A stretch of DNA of 55,027 nucleotides from Bacteroidales bacterium (GTDB lineage: Bacteria > Bacteroidota > Bacteroidia > Bacteroidales > UBA932), in contig JAGBNC010000028.1 of NCBI GenBank assembly GCA_017634595.1, forward strand, positions 1-55,027, read 5' to 3'. Of the stretch, positions 1 to 14,693 are shown piece by piece. The first letter of the stretch is position 1. The number at the start of each line of letters is the position of its first letter. The notes beneath the pieces are model-generated. The model had not been told where the DNA came from, did not search any database, and saw nothing but the letters and a program-made list of their open reading frames with translations. A program made the position numbers and the translations under genes.

Positions 1-1079
1 CAAAGCAGGGCCTCAGCGAAATCAAGTCTTTCGACCAGATTGACAACGCTCCTGAGGAGAAGGAGCGCGGTATCACCATCAACACTGCTCACATCGAGTA
101 CCAGACCGCCAATCGTCACTATGCGCATGTCGACTGTCCGGGTCACGCTGACTACGTGAAGAACATGGTTACCGGTGCAGCCCAGATGGACGGCGCTATC
201 CTCGTGGTCGCTGCTACTGACGGCCCCATGCCTCAGACCAACGAGCACGTGCTTCTCGCAAAGCAGGTTAACGTTCCTAAGATGGTCGTATTCCTGAACA
301 AGGTCGACCTCGTGGACGATGAGGAAATGCTGGACCTCGTGGAAATGGAAGTCCGCGACCTCCTCAGCAAGTACGATTTCGACGGCGACAACGCTCCTGT
401 CATCCGTGGTTCCGCTCTGGGCGCCCTCAACGGCGAGCCTCAGTGGGAGCAGAAAGTGCTCGATCTCATGGACGCTGTTGACGAGTACATTCCCCTCCCT
501 GTACGTGAGAACGAGAAGCCTTTCCTCATGCCTATCGAGGACATCTTCTCCATCACCGGACGTGGTACTGTTGTTACCGGACGTATCGAGACCGGTACCA
601 TCCACGTGAATGATCCTGCAGAGATTGTCGGTTTCAACGACAAGCCTAAGGCCACCGTGGTCACCGGCGTCGAGATGTTCCGCAAGCTCCTCGATCAGGG
701 CGAAGCAGGTGACAATGTGGGTCTGCTCCTCCGTGGTATCGACAAGAAGGAAGTCAAGCGCGGTGAGGTTATCGCCAAGCCCGGCTCCATCAAGCCTCAT
801 TCACACTTCCTCGGACAGATCTATGTTCTGAAGAAGGAAGAAGGCGGTCGCCACACTCCTTTCCACAACAAGTATCGTCCCCAGTTCTTCATCCGTACTC
901 TGGATGTGACCGGTGAGATCTCCCTGCCCGAGGGCGTCGAGATGGTCATGCCTGGTGACAATGTGGAAATCAATGTCCAGCTCATCACTCCTGTTGCTCT
1001 GAACGAAGGTCTTCGTTTCGCAATCCGTGAGGGTGGCCGTACAGTCGGTGCTGGTCAGGTCATCAAGATCCTCGACTAA
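1..1079 (+). CDS. tuf: Elongation factor Tu (5' end cut by window)
   Basis: GTPase that delivers aminoacyl-tRNA to the ribosome. The window opens inside the gene: the reading frame is open from base 3 with no start codon, and the first residues already correspond to the region just upstream of switch I. Visible motifs are RGITI (switch I), DCPGH (G3) and NKVD (G4), followed by the two beta-barrel domains up to the usual C-terminus (GAGQVIKIL). The P-loop (GHVDHGKT) lies outside the window. Comparison with E. coli EF-Tu suggests that roughly the first 35-40 residues are missing. The gene heads the conserved tuf - tRNA-Trp - secE - nusG - rpl - rpoBC block and ends just before a strong hairpin with a T-run. 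Confidence 0.98.
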   Translation, partial: KQGLSEIKSFDQIDNAPEEKERGITINTAHIEYQTANRHYAHVDCPGHADYVKNMVTGAAQMDGAILVVAATDGPMPQTNEHVLLAKQVNVPKMVVFLNKVDLVDDEEMLDLVEMEVRDLLSKYDFDGDNAPVIRGSALGALNGEPQWEQKVLDLMDAVDEYIPLPVRENEKPFLMPIEDIFSITGRGTVVTGRIETGTIHVNDPAEIVGFNDKPKATVVTGVEMFRKLLDQGEAGDNVGLLLRGIDKKEVKRGEVIAKPGSIKPHSHFLGQIYVLKKEEGGRHTPFHNKYRPQFFIRTLDVTGEISLPEGVEMVMPGDNVEINVQLITPVALNEGLRFAIREGGRTVGAGQVIKILD

Positions 1080-1097
1080 TACCAAAAGTAATTTCCG

Positions 1098-1127
1098 GCG
1101 GGCTGCCTAAGGGCTGGCCCGCTTTTT
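1098..1127 (+). terminator. Intrinsic terminator after tuf
   Basis: GCGGGC (1098-1103) pairs with GCCCGC (1117-1122) and five T follow (1123-1127). The T-run touches the first base of tRNA-Trp at 1128, so the tRNA and the genes below depend on read-through or on an unseen promoter. Confidence 0.8.
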
Positions 1128-1201
1128 AGGGGAATAGAACAAGGGTAGTTCAGCGGTCTCCAAAACCGTAGATGTGGGTTCGAATCCTGCTTCCCCTGCC
1201 A
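1128..1201 (+). tRNA. trnW: tRNA-Trp (anticodon CCA)
   Basis: A complete cloverleaf is readable. The acceptor stem AGGGGAA (1128-1134) pairs with TTCCCCT (1191-1197). The anticodon stem GCGGT/ACCGT encloses the loop CTCCAAA with anticodon CCA at 1160-1162. A T-arm with GGTTCGAATCC follows, and CCA is encoded at 1199-1201. A tRNA-Trp between tuf and secE is the standard arrangement in Bacteroidota. Confidence 0.97.
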
Positions 1202-1281
1202 TATCAAGGGTTACGACTTGATAATGTTTAACAGATGCCGCGTCCTCAGCTTCCATTTCACGGCATCCTTTAAATGTAAAA

Positions 1282-1470
1282 ATGAGAAAGTTAATCAACT
1301 ACTGCAAAGAGTCCTTCGTGGAACTCACCAAGAAGACCACATGGCCCACTTGGGAGAAGCTTCAGAGCTCCGCCCTGCTGGTGCTGGTCACTACGGTTAT
1401 TCTTGCAGCCGTGCTCTGGGTCGTGGACTTCGCGCTCCAGAAGCTGATGACGCTAATCTACACTTTGTAA
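1282..1470 (+). CDS. secE: Preprotein translocase subunit SecE
   Basis: A 62-residue inner-membrane protein that clamps SecY in the Sec translocon. It shows the short amphipathic N-terminal helix with the family signature around ELTKKTTWPTWEKL, then one transmembrane segment (about residues 30-50, LLVLVTTVILAAVLWVVDF). Length and single-span layout match the short SecE form found outside enterobacteria. It lies between tRNA-Trp and nusG, the classical place. No convincing own promoter was found in the 80 bp upstream, so it is probably transcribed with the tRNA. Confidence 0.97.
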   Translation: MRKLINYCKESFVELTKKTTWPTWEKLQSSALLVLVTTVILAAVLWVVDFALQKLMTLIYTL

Positions 1471-1489
1471 CAATATCATCGCGACTCCA

Positions 1490-2056
1490 ATGGGCGAAAT
1501 GAAATGGTACGTGCTGCGCACAGCAGGCGGCAAGGAGAAAAGGGCAAAAGAATATCTGGACAAGGAAATCGACCGCAACGGTCTGCGTGACCAGGTCGGC
1601 CAGGTACTCGTGCCGGTCAAAAAGGAAATTGTCACCAAGAATGGCAAGAGGAAAGCAGTTGACAAGCTGCTTTATCCTGGTTATGTACTCATACAGGCCG
1701 AGCTCAGCGCCATGCTTGAGAACATCATCCGCAACAATGTACCGGGTATGTCCGGTTTCCTCACCGAGAAGCGTGCCACAAGCGGAACCCAGTTCGAGAG
1801 AGTCCCTGTGCCTATCCGCGAGGACGAGGCACAGAGGATACTCGGAGTCCAGGATGAAAACATCGACAGTGCAGCCGAGACCATCGTCGATTACGAGGTC
1901 GGCGAGTCTGTCCGCATCACGGACGGCCCGTTCAGCGGCTTCAACGGCACTGTGGACGAAATCCTGCAGGATCGCAGCAAACTGAAGGTTATCGTAGTCA
2001 TCTTCGGAAGGAAGACACAGCTCGAACTCAATTTTACACAAGTAACAAAAGAATAA
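1490..2056 (+). CDS. nusG: Transcription termination/antitermination factor NusG
   Basis: Binds RNA polymerase through its N-terminal NGN domain and couples it to Rho or the ribosome through its C-terminal KOW domain. The NGN domain begins with the typical KWYVLRTAGGKE and includes the PGYVLIQ segment. The KOW domain (about residues 135-185) contains VRITDGPFSGFNGTVDEI. It is 188 residues from the ATG at 1490; the ATG at 1499 (MKWYV) is an equally good or better start because the conserved sequence begins there. It lies 19 bp after secE and 9 bp before rplK. Confidence 0.97.
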   Translation: MGEMKWYVLRTAGGKEKRAKEYLDKEIDRNGLRDQVGQVLVPVKKEIVTKNGKRKAVDKLLYPGYVLIQAELSAMLENIIRNNVPGMSGFLTEKRATSGTQFERVPVPIREDEAQRILGVQDENIDSAAETIVDYEVGESVRITDGPFSGFNGTVDEILQDRSKLKVIVVIFGRKTQLELNFTQVTKE

Positions 2057-2065
2057 GATTCCATT

Positions 2066-2509
2066 ATGGCAAAAGAAGTTACCGGATTTATTAAGCTCCA
2101 AATCAAAGGTGGAGCCGCAAATCCTGCACCTCCGGTAGGACCGGCCCTCGGTTCCAAAGGCTTGAACATTATGGACTTCTGCAAGGCTTTCAATGCAGCT
2201 ACGCAGGCCCAGGCAGGCAAGACCCTTCCAGTGGTCATCACTGTCTATTCCGATAAGTCATACACGTTCGAAGTCAAGCAGCCGCCTGTAGCGGTCTCTC
2301 TTAAGGAAGCAGCCAAGATCAGCACTGCATCCGGCGAGCCCAACCGCAAGAAGGTGGCATCAGTTACCTGGGATCAGGTACGTACAATCGCCGAAGGCAA
2401 GATGCCGGACCTCAACTGTTTTACACTTCGCTCCGCGATGAAAATGGTTGCCGGAACAGCAAGAAGTATGGGTATCACCGTCAGCGGTGAATTCCCCCAG
2501 GACCTTTAA
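2066..2509 (+). CDS. rplK: 50S ribosomal protein L11
   Basis: A component of the GTPase-associated stalk base; it binds 23S rRNA and the stringent-response factor. It is 147 residues, the family length. The N-terminal domain contains the proline-rich switch [16 protein letters not shown] and the C-terminal rRNA-binding domain ends with [10 protein letters not shown]. It is the first ribosomal gene of the rplKAJL string, 9 bp after nusG and 12 bp before rplA. Confidence 0.98.
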   Translation: MAKEVTGFIKLQIKGGAANPAPPVGPALGSKGLNIMDFCKAFNAATQAQAGKTLPVVITVYSDKSYTFEVKQPPVAVSLKEAAKISTASGEPNRKKVASVTWDQVRTIAEGKMPDLNCFTLRSAMKMVAGTARSMGITVSGEFPQDL

Positions 2510-2521
2510 ATCACACGCATT

Positions 2522-3226
2522 ATGAGTAAGTTAACAAAGAACCAGAAAGCCGTGGAGGCCAAATTCGACCACACCAAGGCATATTCGCTCAGTGAAGCGT
2601 GCGCACTTGTAAAGGAAATATCATACACCAAGTTCGATGCAACTGTCGAGCTTTCCGCAAATCTGGGTGTTGACCCTCGTAAGGCCAACCAGATGATTCG
2701 TGGCGTTGTCACTCTCCCTCACGGCACAGGTAAAGTTGTCCGCGTCCTTGCACTCTGTACTCCCGACAAGGAGGCCGAAGCAAAGGAAGCCGGCGCAGAT
2801 TACGTGGGCCTCGACGAGTACGTCGAGAAGATCAAGGCAGGCTGGACTGACGTGGACGTCATCGTCTGTACCCCTTCAGTTATGGCAAAGGTCGGTGCCC
2901 TTGGTAAGATCCTCGGACCCCGTGGCCTCATGCCTAACCCCAAGACCGGCACCGTGACCATGGAGATCGGCAACGCAGTCAAGGAAGTAAAGGGCGGTAA
3001 GATCGATTTCAAAGTTGACAAGACCGGTATTATTCATACGGGCATAGGCAAAGTGTCCTTCACCGCCGAGCAGATTTATGAGAATGCTGCCGAGGTGCTG
3101 AACGCCATCGCAAAACTCAAGCCTCAGGCCCTCAAGGGCACCTACATGAAGAGTGCAGCCATCTGCTCTACCATGAGCCCCGGTATTAAAGTTGATCTCA
3201 AGGCATTCCTCAACGGTGCTGAGTAA
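2522..3226 (+). CDS. rplA: 50S ribosomal protein L1
   Basis: Forms the mobile L1 stalk at the ribosomal E site, and in many bacteria represses its own operon. It is 234 residues, full length. The family signature around [15 protein letters not shown] is present at about residues 127-141, followed by [17 protein letters not shown]. Spacing to rplK (12 bp) and rplJ (12 bp) indicates one transcript. Confidence 0.98.
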   Translation: MSKLTKNQKAVEAKFDHTKAYSLSEACALVKEISYTKFDATVELSANLGVDPRKANQMIRGVVTLPHGTGKVVRVLALCTPDKEAEAKEAGADYVGLDEYVEKIKAGWTDVDVIVCTPSVMAKVGALGKILGPRGLMPNPKTGTVTMEIGNAVKEVKGGKIDFKVDKTGIIHTGIGKVSFTAEQIYENAAEVLNAIAKLKPQALKGTYMKSAAICSTMSPGIKVDLKAFLNGAE

Positions 3227-3238
3227 AAATTCAATATT

Positions 3239-3823
3239 ATGAAAAAAGAACTTAAAGGTCAGATTATTGAAAGCATCTCAGCGCAGATCAAGCAGTATCC
3301 TAACTTCTACATTACGGATATCGCAGGCCTGAATGCCGGACAGACAAGTAAGCTCCGTCGCGAATGCTTCGAGGCTGGAATCATTCTCAACGTGGTCAAG
3401 AACACCCTGTTCGCACACGTTCTGAACGCCAGCGGCAACGAGGATATGAAGTCCCTCAGTGAGACCCTCGTAGGTAACACTGCTATCATGTACACGGAGG
3501 TTCCCTCCGCCCCTGGAAAGCTCATCAAGAAGCTCCAGAGGGAAGGTTTCCAGAAACCTGTTGTAAAGGGCGCATACGTCCAGGACTGCGTCTTCATCGG
3601 TGAAGACAAACTGGATCAGCTCGCAAGCATCAAGACCAAGGAAGAACTCATCGGCGACATCATCGCCCTCCTGCAGTCTCCTATCCAGAGAGTTATCTCC
3701 GGACTCGAGAATGCTTCCGAAGGCAAGGCCGACGACGAGAAGGTCGGTTCCGCCAAACCGGCGGCCGAGGCAGCTCCCGCAGAAGAGGCTCCCGCAGCCG
3801 AAGCTCCTGCAACTGAAGAGTAA
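3239..3823 (+). CDS. rplJ: 50S ribosomal protein L10
   Basis: Anchors the L7/L12 dimers to 23S rRNA. The N-terminal rRNA-binding domain (about residues 1-130) is normal, with GLNAGQTSKLRRECFEAGI and VVKNTLFAHV. After the helix that carries L7/L12 (about residues 140-160) there is an extra acidic, Ala/Pro/Glu-rich tail of about 30 residues (AAEAAPAEEAPAAEAPATEE). The protein is therefore longer than the E. coli form (194 against about 165 residues). Such tails occur in other Bacteroidota and are probably disordered. Confidence 0.97.
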   Translation: MKKELKGQIIESISAQIKQYPNFYITDIAGLNAGQTSKLRRECFEAGIILNVVKNTLFAHVLNASGNEDMKSLSETLVGNTAIMYTEVPSAPGKLIKKLQREGFQKPVVKGAYVQDCVFIGEDKLDQLASIKTKEELIGDIIALLQSPIQRVISGLENASEGKADDEKVGSAKPAAEAAPAEEAPAAEAPATEE

Positions 3824-3853
3824 AATATTAACAATTTAAAAAAATAAACAATT

Positions 3854-4231
3854 ATGGCAGATGTTAAAGCCCTTGCAGAAGAGTTGGTAAACCTCTCTGT
3901 AAAAGACGTTCAGGAACTCGCTAAGATCCTCAAGGAAGAGTACGGTATCGAGCCCGCAGCCGCAGCAGTCGTTGTTGCAGCAGATGGCGCCGGTGCAGGT
4001 GCAGCCGCAGAGGCAGAGCAGACCGAATTTGATGTTATCCTCACCGCAGCCGGACAGGCCAAGCTCAATGTTATCAAGGTCGTCAAGACCGAGCTCGGAC
4101 TGGGTCTGAAGGAAGCTAAGGATCTCGTCGACGGCGCTCCTTCCACGATCAAGGAGAAAATTTCCAAGGCAGAGGCCGAGGCCCTCAAGGCAGCTCTCGA
4201 GGAAGCCGGCGCTGAGGTTGAGATTAAATAA
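3854..4231 (+). CDS. rplL: 50S ribosomal protein L7/L12
   Basis: The multi-copy stalk protein that recruits translation factors. It is 125 residues, standard length. The N-terminal dimerisation domain is followed by a flexible Ala/Gly-rich hinge (about residues 37-55) and a C-terminal domain with [28 protein letters not shown] strong hairpin with a T-run follows 35 bp downstream and separates it from rpoB. Confidence 0.98.
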   Translation: MADVKALAEELVNLSVKDVQELAKILKEEYGIEPAAAAVVVAADGAGAGAAAEAEQTEFDVILTAAGQAKLNVIKVVKTELGLGLKEAKDLVDGAPSTIKEKISKAEAEALKAALEEAGAEVEIK

Positions 4232-4265
4232 TTCAGCCTCTTCCCTGCTGCTTAGGGAACAAACA

Positions 4266-4303
4266 GGTTTAGAGCCGGGGTTAATAGGCTCTAAACCTTT
4301 TTT
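4266..4303 (+). terminator. rplL-rpoB attenuator/terminator hairpin
   Basis: GGTTTAGAGCC (4266-4276) is perfectly complementary to GGCTCTAAACC (4287-4297), with a 10-nt loop and six T (4298-4303). Its place between rplL and rpoB matches the known attenuator position that sets ribosomal protein to polymerase ratios; leaky read-through is inferred. Confidence 0.85.
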
Positions 4304-4338
4304 CCGTCTTTAAAGTTTTTCTCCATATAAACCAAAAT

Positions 4339-7300
4339 ATGTCAAAAAAGACAGCCCCAAAGCGCATCAACTTCGCAACTTCGAAAATTCTGGAGTACCC
4401 CGACCTTCTGGAGGTACAGCTCAAGTCTTTCCGGGACTTTTTCCAGCTTGAGACTACCCCCGAGAACAGGAAAAATGAAGGTCTCTACCAGGTATTCCAG
4501 GAGATTTTCCCTATCGAGGACACGAGGAACAACTACAAGTTGGAGTTCATCGACTACTTCGTAGATCCTCCCAAGTACTCGATCGAGGAGTGCTTACAGC
4601 GCGGACTTACTTACAACGTCCCGCTCAAGGCCAAGCTCAGGCTTTCCTGCACTGATCCTGAGCACGAGGATTTTGACACGAGGGTCCAGGACGTGTACTT
4701 GGGAGACATTCCCTACATGACACCAGGCGGCACCTTCGTGATTAATGGCTCGGAGCGAATCGTCGTTTCGCAGCTGCATCGTTCGCCTGGCGTTTTCTTC
4801 GACCAGAGCATGCACGCCAATGGAACCAAACTCTATTCGGCGCGCATTATCCCGTTCAAGGGCTCATGGATTGAATTCGCCACGGACATCAACAACGTGA
4901 TGTACGCGTACATCGACCGCAAGAAGAAGCTGCCCGTGACCACCCTCCTGAGGGCCATCGGATTCAATTCCGACAAGGACATCATCGACATCTTCGATCT
5001 TGCAGACGAGGTAGAGAACAATGAGGAGGTCCTGAGGGCCAACGCCGGGCGCAAGCTCGCCGCCAAGGTGCTCAAGACATGGACGGAGGATTTCGAGGAC
5101 GAAGATACCGGCGAAATCATCCCTATCGAGCGTACCAAGGCAATAGTGGAGCGCGGCGAGATTCTCGACGACAACACTATCGCTGCTATCACCGACACTG
5201 AGTGCAAGTCCATCCTCCTCCAGAAAGACGAGGCCAACTCCAACGAGTACGCCATCATCTTCAACACTCTCCAGAAAGATCCCACCAACACCGAGCTGGA
5301 AGCTGTCAATTACATCTACAAGCAGCTCCGCAACTCGGAAGCTCCCGATGAGAGCACGGCAAGGGACGTCATCGACAAGCTGTTCTTCTCCGAGAAGCGC
5401 TACGATCTCGGAGCGGTAGGCCGCTACCGCCTCAACAAGAAGCTCAGCCTGAGCATTGGTCCGGACGTGAGGGTTCTCACCAATACGGACATCATCGAGA
5501 TCATCAAGTATCTCATCCAGCTCATCAACTCCAAGGCTACCGTAGATGATATCGACCACCTGAGCAACCGCCGCGTGCGCTCCGTAGGAGAGCAGCTGGC
5601 CAACCAGTTCAGCGTGGGCCTGAGCCGTATGGCACGTACCATACGTGAAAGGATGAACGTTCGCGACAGCGAGCAGTTCAACCCCATCGACCTCATCAAC
5701 GCCAAGACGCTCTCCAGCGTCATCAACTCCTTCTTCGGCACCAGCCAGCTGAGCCAGTTCATGGACCAGACCAACCCGCTGGCGGAGATCACTCACAAGA
5801 GGCGTCTCTCCGCTCTCGGCCCCGGAGGTCTGAGCCGCGACCGTGCAGGATTCGAGGTCCGCGACGTGCACTACACGCACTACGGACGTCTCTGCCCTAT
5901 CGAGTCTCCTGAAGGCCCGAACATCGGTCTGATCTCTTCGCTCTGCGTTTACGCCCGCATCGACGCGCTCGGATTCATCGAGACTCCGTACCGCGACGTA
6001 CATGACGGAAAAGTGGACCTGAGCGCCGCCGGCTGCCACTACATGAGCGCCGAAGAAGAGGAGAACAAACTCGTATCTCTTGCCAACGTCCGCATGGACG
6101 ACGACGGCAACATACTCGAAGAGCGCCTGCAGTGCCGTATGGAGGCCGACTTCCCCGTTGTTTCCAAGGAAGAAGTCGATTACATGGACGTCGCTCCTAA
6201 CCAGATGGCTTCCGTGGCAGCATCACTCATCCCGTTCCTGGAGCATGACGATGCCCACCGCGCCTTGATGGGAGCCAACATGATGCGTCAGGCCGTTCCC
6301 CTTCTGAGCCCCGAGGCCCCTATAGTGGGCACCGGTCTGGAGGAGAGGGTCTGCATCGACTCCCGTACCCAGTACATTGCTGAGCGCAAGGGTGAAGTCA
6401 CTTACGTAGATGCCAAGGAAATACGCATCAAGTACGACCGCACCGATGACGAGCGCTTCGTGAGCTTTGCTCCCGAAGAAGTCATCTACAAGCTCCCCAC
6501 CTACCGCAGGACCAACCAGAGCACCACTATCAACCTCAAGCCTATCGTGCGCAAGGGAGAAAAGGTGGAAAAGGGCCAGGTCCTCACCGAAGGCTATGCC
6601 ACACAGGGCGGCGAGCTTGCACTCGGCCGCAACCTCAAGGTGGCGTTCATGCCTTGGAAGGGTTACAACTACGAGGACGCCATCGTGCTGTCCGAAGAGA
6701 TGGTCAAATGGGACATTCTCACTTCCATCCACGTTGACGAGTACCTCACCGAGGTGCGCGACACCAAGCGCGGCATGGAGGAGCTCACCTCCGATATCCC
6801 GAACGTGAGCGAGGACGCCACCAAAAACCTGGACAAGAACGGTATCATCCGTATCGGCGCCCATATCGAGCCGGGCGACATCATGATAGGCAAGATCACC
6901 CCTAAGGGCGAGAGCGATCCTTCACCGGAGGAAAAACTCCTCAAGGCCATCTTCGGCGACAAGGCCGGCGATGTCAAGGACGCCTCACTCAAGGCCAATC
7001 CTTCGCTTAGCGGAACCGTAGTAGGCACAGCCCTCTACACCAAGCTCGCCAAGGAAAGCAGCCGCAGAGGTGCCACCAAGGCCGATCAGAAGGCCCGTCT
7101 GGAGCTCCGTCAGCAGGAGTTCGATGCCAAGGCCACCAAGCTTCTCGAAGACCTGGTGAGCAGGCTCAGCGTTCTCACCAAGAACCGCAAGAGCGCCGGC
7201 ATCAGCGACCTTTACAATGTGGAAATAGTACCCAAGGACAAGAAGTTCACTCCCGAGCTTCTGCGCAGCATTGACTACCAGAACATCAACACTGGCAAGT

Positions 7301-8160
7301 GGACTGCAGACAAGGATACCAACGCCATGATACGCGACCTTATCAACAACTACTGCATCACCCTCAAGACAGAGGCCGCAGCCTTCAAGCGCGAAATCGA
7401 CAAGATGAAGGTTGGCGACGAACTGCCCAACGGAGTCATGCAGCTGGCAAAGGTCTATATCGCCAAGAAGCGTAAGATCACCGTGGGTGACAAGATGGCA
7501 GGACGTCACGGTAACAAGGGTATCGTGGCCAAGATAGTCCGCCGCGAGGACATGCCGTTCCTTGAGGACGGAACTCCCGTGGACATCGTGCTTAACCCTC
7601 TGGGCGTGCCTTCCCGTATGAACCTCGGACAGATCTATGAGACAGTCCTCGGTTGGGCAGGAAGCAGGCTCGGACTCAAGTTCAGCACCCCTATCTTCGA
7701 CGGTGCAAGCATCGAAGAGATCTGCTCTTACACCGACAAGGCAGGCGTTCCACGCTTCGGTAAGACCCAGCTCCGCGACGGCGGCACAGGCGACTTCTTC
7801 GACCAGCCCGCTACCGTAGGCGTGATCTACATGATCAAGCTCGGACACATGGTTGACGACAAGATGCACGCCCGTTCCATAGGTCCCTACTCCCTCATCA
7901 CCCAGCAGCCTCTCGGCGGTAAAGCCCAGTTCGGCGGCCAGAGGTTCGGAGAGATGGAGGTATGGGCTCTGGAGGCCTTCGGCGCTGCCAACACCCTGCA
8001 GGAAATCCTTACCGTCAAATCCGACGATGTAACCGGCCGTTCCAAGACCTACGAGGCCATAGTGAAGGGCGATCCCATGCCGCCGGCAGGTATCCCCGAA
8101 TCCCTGAACGTGCTTCTGCACGAGCTTCGCGGTCTCGGACTTAAAGTTACTCTGGAATAA
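4339..8160 (+). CDS. rpoB: DNA-directed RNA polymerase subunit beta
   Basis: The second-largest RNA polymerase subunit, 1273 residues, the usual length in Bacteroidota. The rifampicin-pocket region reads [20 protein letters not shown] then [14 protein letters not shown]. The residues matching E. coli D516, H526 and S531 are D476, H486 and S491, all in the wild-type state. Downstream motifs [14 protein letters not shown] and [22 protein letters not shown] are intact, and the C-terminus ends soon after the anchor region that packs on beta'. rpoC follows after 20 bp. Confidence 0.99.
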   Translation: MSKKTAPKRINFATSKILEYPDLLEVQLKSFRDFFQLETTPENRKNEGLYQVFQEIFPIEDTRNNYKLEFIDYFVDPPKYSIEECLQRGLTYNVPLKAKLRLSCTDPEHEDFDTRVQDVYLGDIPYMTPGGTFVINGSERIVVSQLHRSPGVFFDQSMHANGTKLYSARIIPFKGSWIEFATDINNVMYAYIDRKKKLPVTTLLRAIGFNSDKDIIDIFDLADEVENNEEVLRANAGRKLAAKVLKTWTEDFEDEDTGEIIPIERTKAIVERGEILDDNTIAAITDTECKSILLQKDEANSNEYAIIFNTLQKDPTNTELEAVNYIYKQLRNSEAPDESTARDVIDKLFFSEKRYDLGAVGRYRLNKKLSLSIGPDVRVLTNTDIIEIIKYLIQLINSKATVDDIDHLSNRRVRSVGEQLANQFSVGLSRMARTIRERMNVRDSEQFNPIDLINAKTLSSVINSFFGTSQLSQFMDQTNPLAEITHKRRLSALGPGGLSRDRAGFEVRDVHYTHYGRLCPIESPEGPNIGLISSLCVYARIDALGFIETPYRDVHDGKVDLSAAGCHYMSAEEEENKLVSLANVRMDDDGNILEERLQCRMEADFPVVSKEEVDYMDVAPNQMASVAASLIPFLEHDDAHRALMGANMMRQAVPLLSPEAPIVGTGLEERVCIDSRTQYIAERKGEVTYVDAKEIRIKYDRTDDERFVSFAPEEVIYKLPTYRRTNQSTTINLKPIVRKGEKVEKGQVLTEGYATQGGELALGRNLKVAFMPWKGYNYEDAIVLSEEMVKWDILTSIHVDEYLTEVRDTKRGMEELTSDIPNVSEDATKNLDKNGIIRIGAHIEPGDIMIGKITPKGESDPSPEEKLLKAIFGDKAGDVKDASLKANPSLSGTVVGTALYTKLAKESSRRGATKADQKARLELRQQEFDAKATKLLEDLVSRLSVLTKNRKSAGISDLYNVEIVPKDKKFTPELLRSIDYQNINTGKWTADKDTNAMIRDLINNYCITLKTEAAAFKREIDKMKVGDELPNGVMQLAKVYIAKKRKITVGDKMAGRHGNKGIVAKIVRREDMPFLEDGTPVDIVLNPLGVPSRMNLGQIYETVLGWAGSRLGLKFSTPIFDGASIEEICSYTDKAGVPRFGKTQLRDGGTGDFFDQPATVGVIYMIKLGHMVDDKMHARSIGPYSLITQQPLGGKAQFGGQRFGEMEVWALEAFGAANTLQEILTVKSDDVTGRSKTYEAIVKGDPMPPAGIPESLNVLLHELRGLGLKVTLE

Positions 8161-8180
8161 ATCATTGAACGATACGAAAT

Positions 8181-12467
<4,287 letters not shown>

Positions 12468-12489
12468 AGCTCATCCGATTATATTGAAG

Positions 12490-12524
12490 TGAAGCCGACG
12501 CCCTACGCGCCGGCTTCATTTTTT
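12490..12524 (+). terminator. Intrinsic terminator after rpoC
   Basis: TGAAGCCG (12490-12497) pairs with CGGCTTCA (12511-12518), followed by a run of six T. It closes the large ribosomal/RNA polymerase operon. Confidence 0.85.
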
Positions 12525-12528
12525 GTTG

Positions 12529-12560
12529 TTTGCATTTCTCAGGCAAACTTACTAACTTGG
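12529..12560 (+). promoter_or_regulatory. Bacteroidota-type promoter for the prolyl oligopeptidase gene
   Basis: TTTG (12529-12532), a 20-nt spacer, then TAACTTGG (12553-12560), one mismatch from TAnnTTTG. It ends 14 nt before the ATG at 12575. This argues against a start further upstream. Confidence 0.5.
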
Positions 12561-12574
12561 CATGTTTAGAAGCC

Positions 12575-14671
12575 ATGAAAAAGTTTAGCCTTATTGCAAT
12601 GTGCGCCTTAGCCATCGCCTCCTGCGCGCCTCAGATGCCGCAGACACGCAAAGATGCCACCGTGGATGATTATTTCGGAACTCAGGTACCCGATCCGTAC
12701 AGGTGGCTCGAAGATGATCTTTCTGAAGAGACAGCCTCCTGGGTGGAGGCCCAGAACAAATACACCAACCACTATCTGAAGGGCATCCCATTCCGCGACA
12801 AGCTTCTGGAGCGCCTGAAGCAAGTAAACGATTACGAGAAAGTGGGCGCGCCAATCCGCCGCAAGAACGGCAAATGGTACTTCTCCAAGAACGACGGCCT
12901 GCAGAACCAGAGCGTATTGTATGAGATGGACACGCCTGACGGCGAGCCCCGCGTACTGCTCGACCCCAACACCTTGAGCGACGACGGCACCGTGGCGCTC
13001 AAAGGGGTGTACTTCAGCAATGACGGCAAGTACCTGGCCTACAGCATCTCCCGCAGCGGCAGCGACTGGCAGGAGTTTTACGTCATGGATGCAGCTACAC
13101 ATGAGCTGCTGGAAGACCATATCGTATGGGCCAAGTTCTCCGGCGCCGCCTGGCGTGGAGACGGCTTCTACTACAGCGCCTATGACGCTCCGATCGATGG
13201 AGTCGGCGCCTACAGCGGCAAGAACGAAGTCCAGAAGATCTATTATCACAAGATAGGCACGCCCCAGAGCGAAGACGAACTGTTCTACAGCAACCCCGCC
13301 GAGCCCCTGCGCTTCTACATGGTCTCCATCAATGAAGAAGAGACAATGGCATTCCTGTTCGAGAGCGGTGCAGATGTAGGCAACAACCTGTATGTCAAGG
13401 ACCTGCGGCGCGGCGGCGACTTTGTGCTCATGACAGCCGACATGAAGAACAACAGCAGCCCCATAGAGACTGACGGCGACACCATCTACATATTCACCAA
13501 CTACGGAGCGCCCATGAACCGGCTCGTTACCGCCGATGTACGCAAACCGCATTGCAGCAACTGGCGCGACCTCATCCCTGAGCGCGAGTGTGTGCTGGAG
13601 GATGTCACATTCGTGAGCGACAAGATCATCGCTTGCTACAATCAGGACGCCTCCACACATGCTTATATATGCAACGCAGACGGTTCTGCGATGGAAGAAA
13701 TACAGCTGCCCGGAGTAGGCAGCGCCGGCTTCAACGGACGCAGAGGAGAGCCCTGGTGCTACTATTCATACTCCTCCTTCACCACCCCAGGCACCATCTT
13801 CAGTTTTGACAGTCAAAGCCGCGAGAGCAGCATCTACAAGGAGCCGCGCACCAACTTTGACCTGACTGAGCTCGAGACCGTGCAAGTGTTCTTCCCGTCC
13901 AAGGACGGCACCCGCATCCCCATGTTCCTAACATACCGTAAAGGACTGGAACTCAATGGAAAGAATCCTGTATACCTATACGGCTACGGCGGATTCGACA
14001 TCTCCCTCTCTCCGGGATTCTCTGCAACTCGCGTACCCTTCCTGGAGTCTGGTGGCATTTACGCTCAGGTCAACCTTCGCGGAGGCGGAGAATACGGCGA
14101 GGCCTGGCACATGGCCGGCACGCAGATGCACAAACAGAATGTGTTCGACGACTTCATTGCCGCTGCCGAATGGCTCCATGCCCAAGGCTACAGCAGCCCG
14201 GACAAAACTGCCATCGTGGGAGGTTCCAACGGAGGTCTGCTGGTGGGTGCTTGTATGACACAACGTCCAGACCTGTATGCCGTTGCCATTCCACAGGTAG
14301 GAGTGATGGACATGCTCCGCTACCACAAGTTCACCATAGGCTGGAACTGGGCGCCCGACTACGGCACCAGCGAGGACAGCAAGGAGATGTTTGAATACCT
14401 ACTGGGATACTCCCCTCTCCATAACCTCAAGCCCGGCACAGCATATCCGGCCACTCTAGTCACCACCGCCGATCACGACGACCGCGTGGTACCAGCACAC
14501 TCGTTCAAATTCGCTGCAACCCTCCAGGAGTGCAACGCAGGGCCGAATCCAACTCTCATCCGAATAGACACCAAGGCCGGTCACGGCGGCGGCAAGCCCA
14601 TGGCCAAGGTCCTGGAAGAGCAGGCTGACATATATTCATTCATCATGTACAATCTCGGAATGGAGTTCTGA
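12575..14671 (+). CDS. Prolyl oligopeptidase family lipoprotein (S9A)
   Basis: A serine peptidase cutting after proline in short peptides. The start at 12575 gives a lipoprotein signal peptide, MKKFSLIAMCALAIASC, with the lipid-modified Cys at 17, so the enzyme is probably membrane-anchored outside the cytoplasm. The seven-bladed propeller domain covers roughly residues 60-420. The alpha/beta-hydrolase domain follows with nucleophile Ser551 in GGSNGG, the acid region TADHDDRVVP and the His in KAGHGGGKP. At 698 residues it has the family's full length. It is the first gene after the rpoC terminator and has its own promoter. The sigma-factor gene follows after 22 bp and could be partly co-transcribed. 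Confidence 0.95.
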   Translation: MKKFSLIAMCALAIASCAPQMPQTRKDATVDDYFGTQVPDPYRWLEDDLSEETASWVEAQNKYTNHYLKGIPFRDKLLERLKQVNDYEKVGAPIRRKNGKWYFSKNDGLQNQSVLYEMDTPDGEPRVLLDPNTLSDDGTVALKGVYFSNDGKYLAYSISRSGSDWQEFYVMDAATHELLEDHIVWAKFSGAAWRGDGFYYSAYDAPIDGVGAYSGKNEVQKIYYHKIGTPQSEDELFYSNPAEPLRFYMVSINEEETMAFLFESGADVGNNLYVKDLRRGGDFVLMTADMKNNSSPIETDGDTIYIFTNYGAPMNRLVTADVRKPHCSNWRDLIPERECVLEDVTFVSDKIIACYNQDASTHAYICNADGSAMEEIQLPGVGSAGFNGRRGEPWCYYSYSSFTTPGTIFSFDSQSRESSIYKEPRTNFDLTELETVQVFFPSKDGTRIPMFLTYRKGLELNGKNPVYLYGYGGFDISLSPGFSATRVPFLESGGIYAQVNLRGGGEYGEAWHMAGTQMHKQNVFDDFIAAAEWLHAQGYSSPDKTAIVGGSNGGLLVGACMTQRPDLYAVAIPQVGVMDMLRYHKFTIGWNWAPDYGTSEDSKEMFEYLLGYSPLHNLKPGTAYPATLVTTADHDDRVVPAHSFKFAATLQECNAGPNPTLIRIDTKAGHGGGKPMAKVLEEQADIYSFIMYNLGMEF

Positions 14672-14693
14672 TACTTCATGCCTTTTGCTGCAA

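Noticed and set aside
4864-6039. Long minus-strand open frames opposite rpoB, rpoC and other GC-rich genes.
   Set aside because: These are codon-bias shadows of well-conserved genes on the plus strand.
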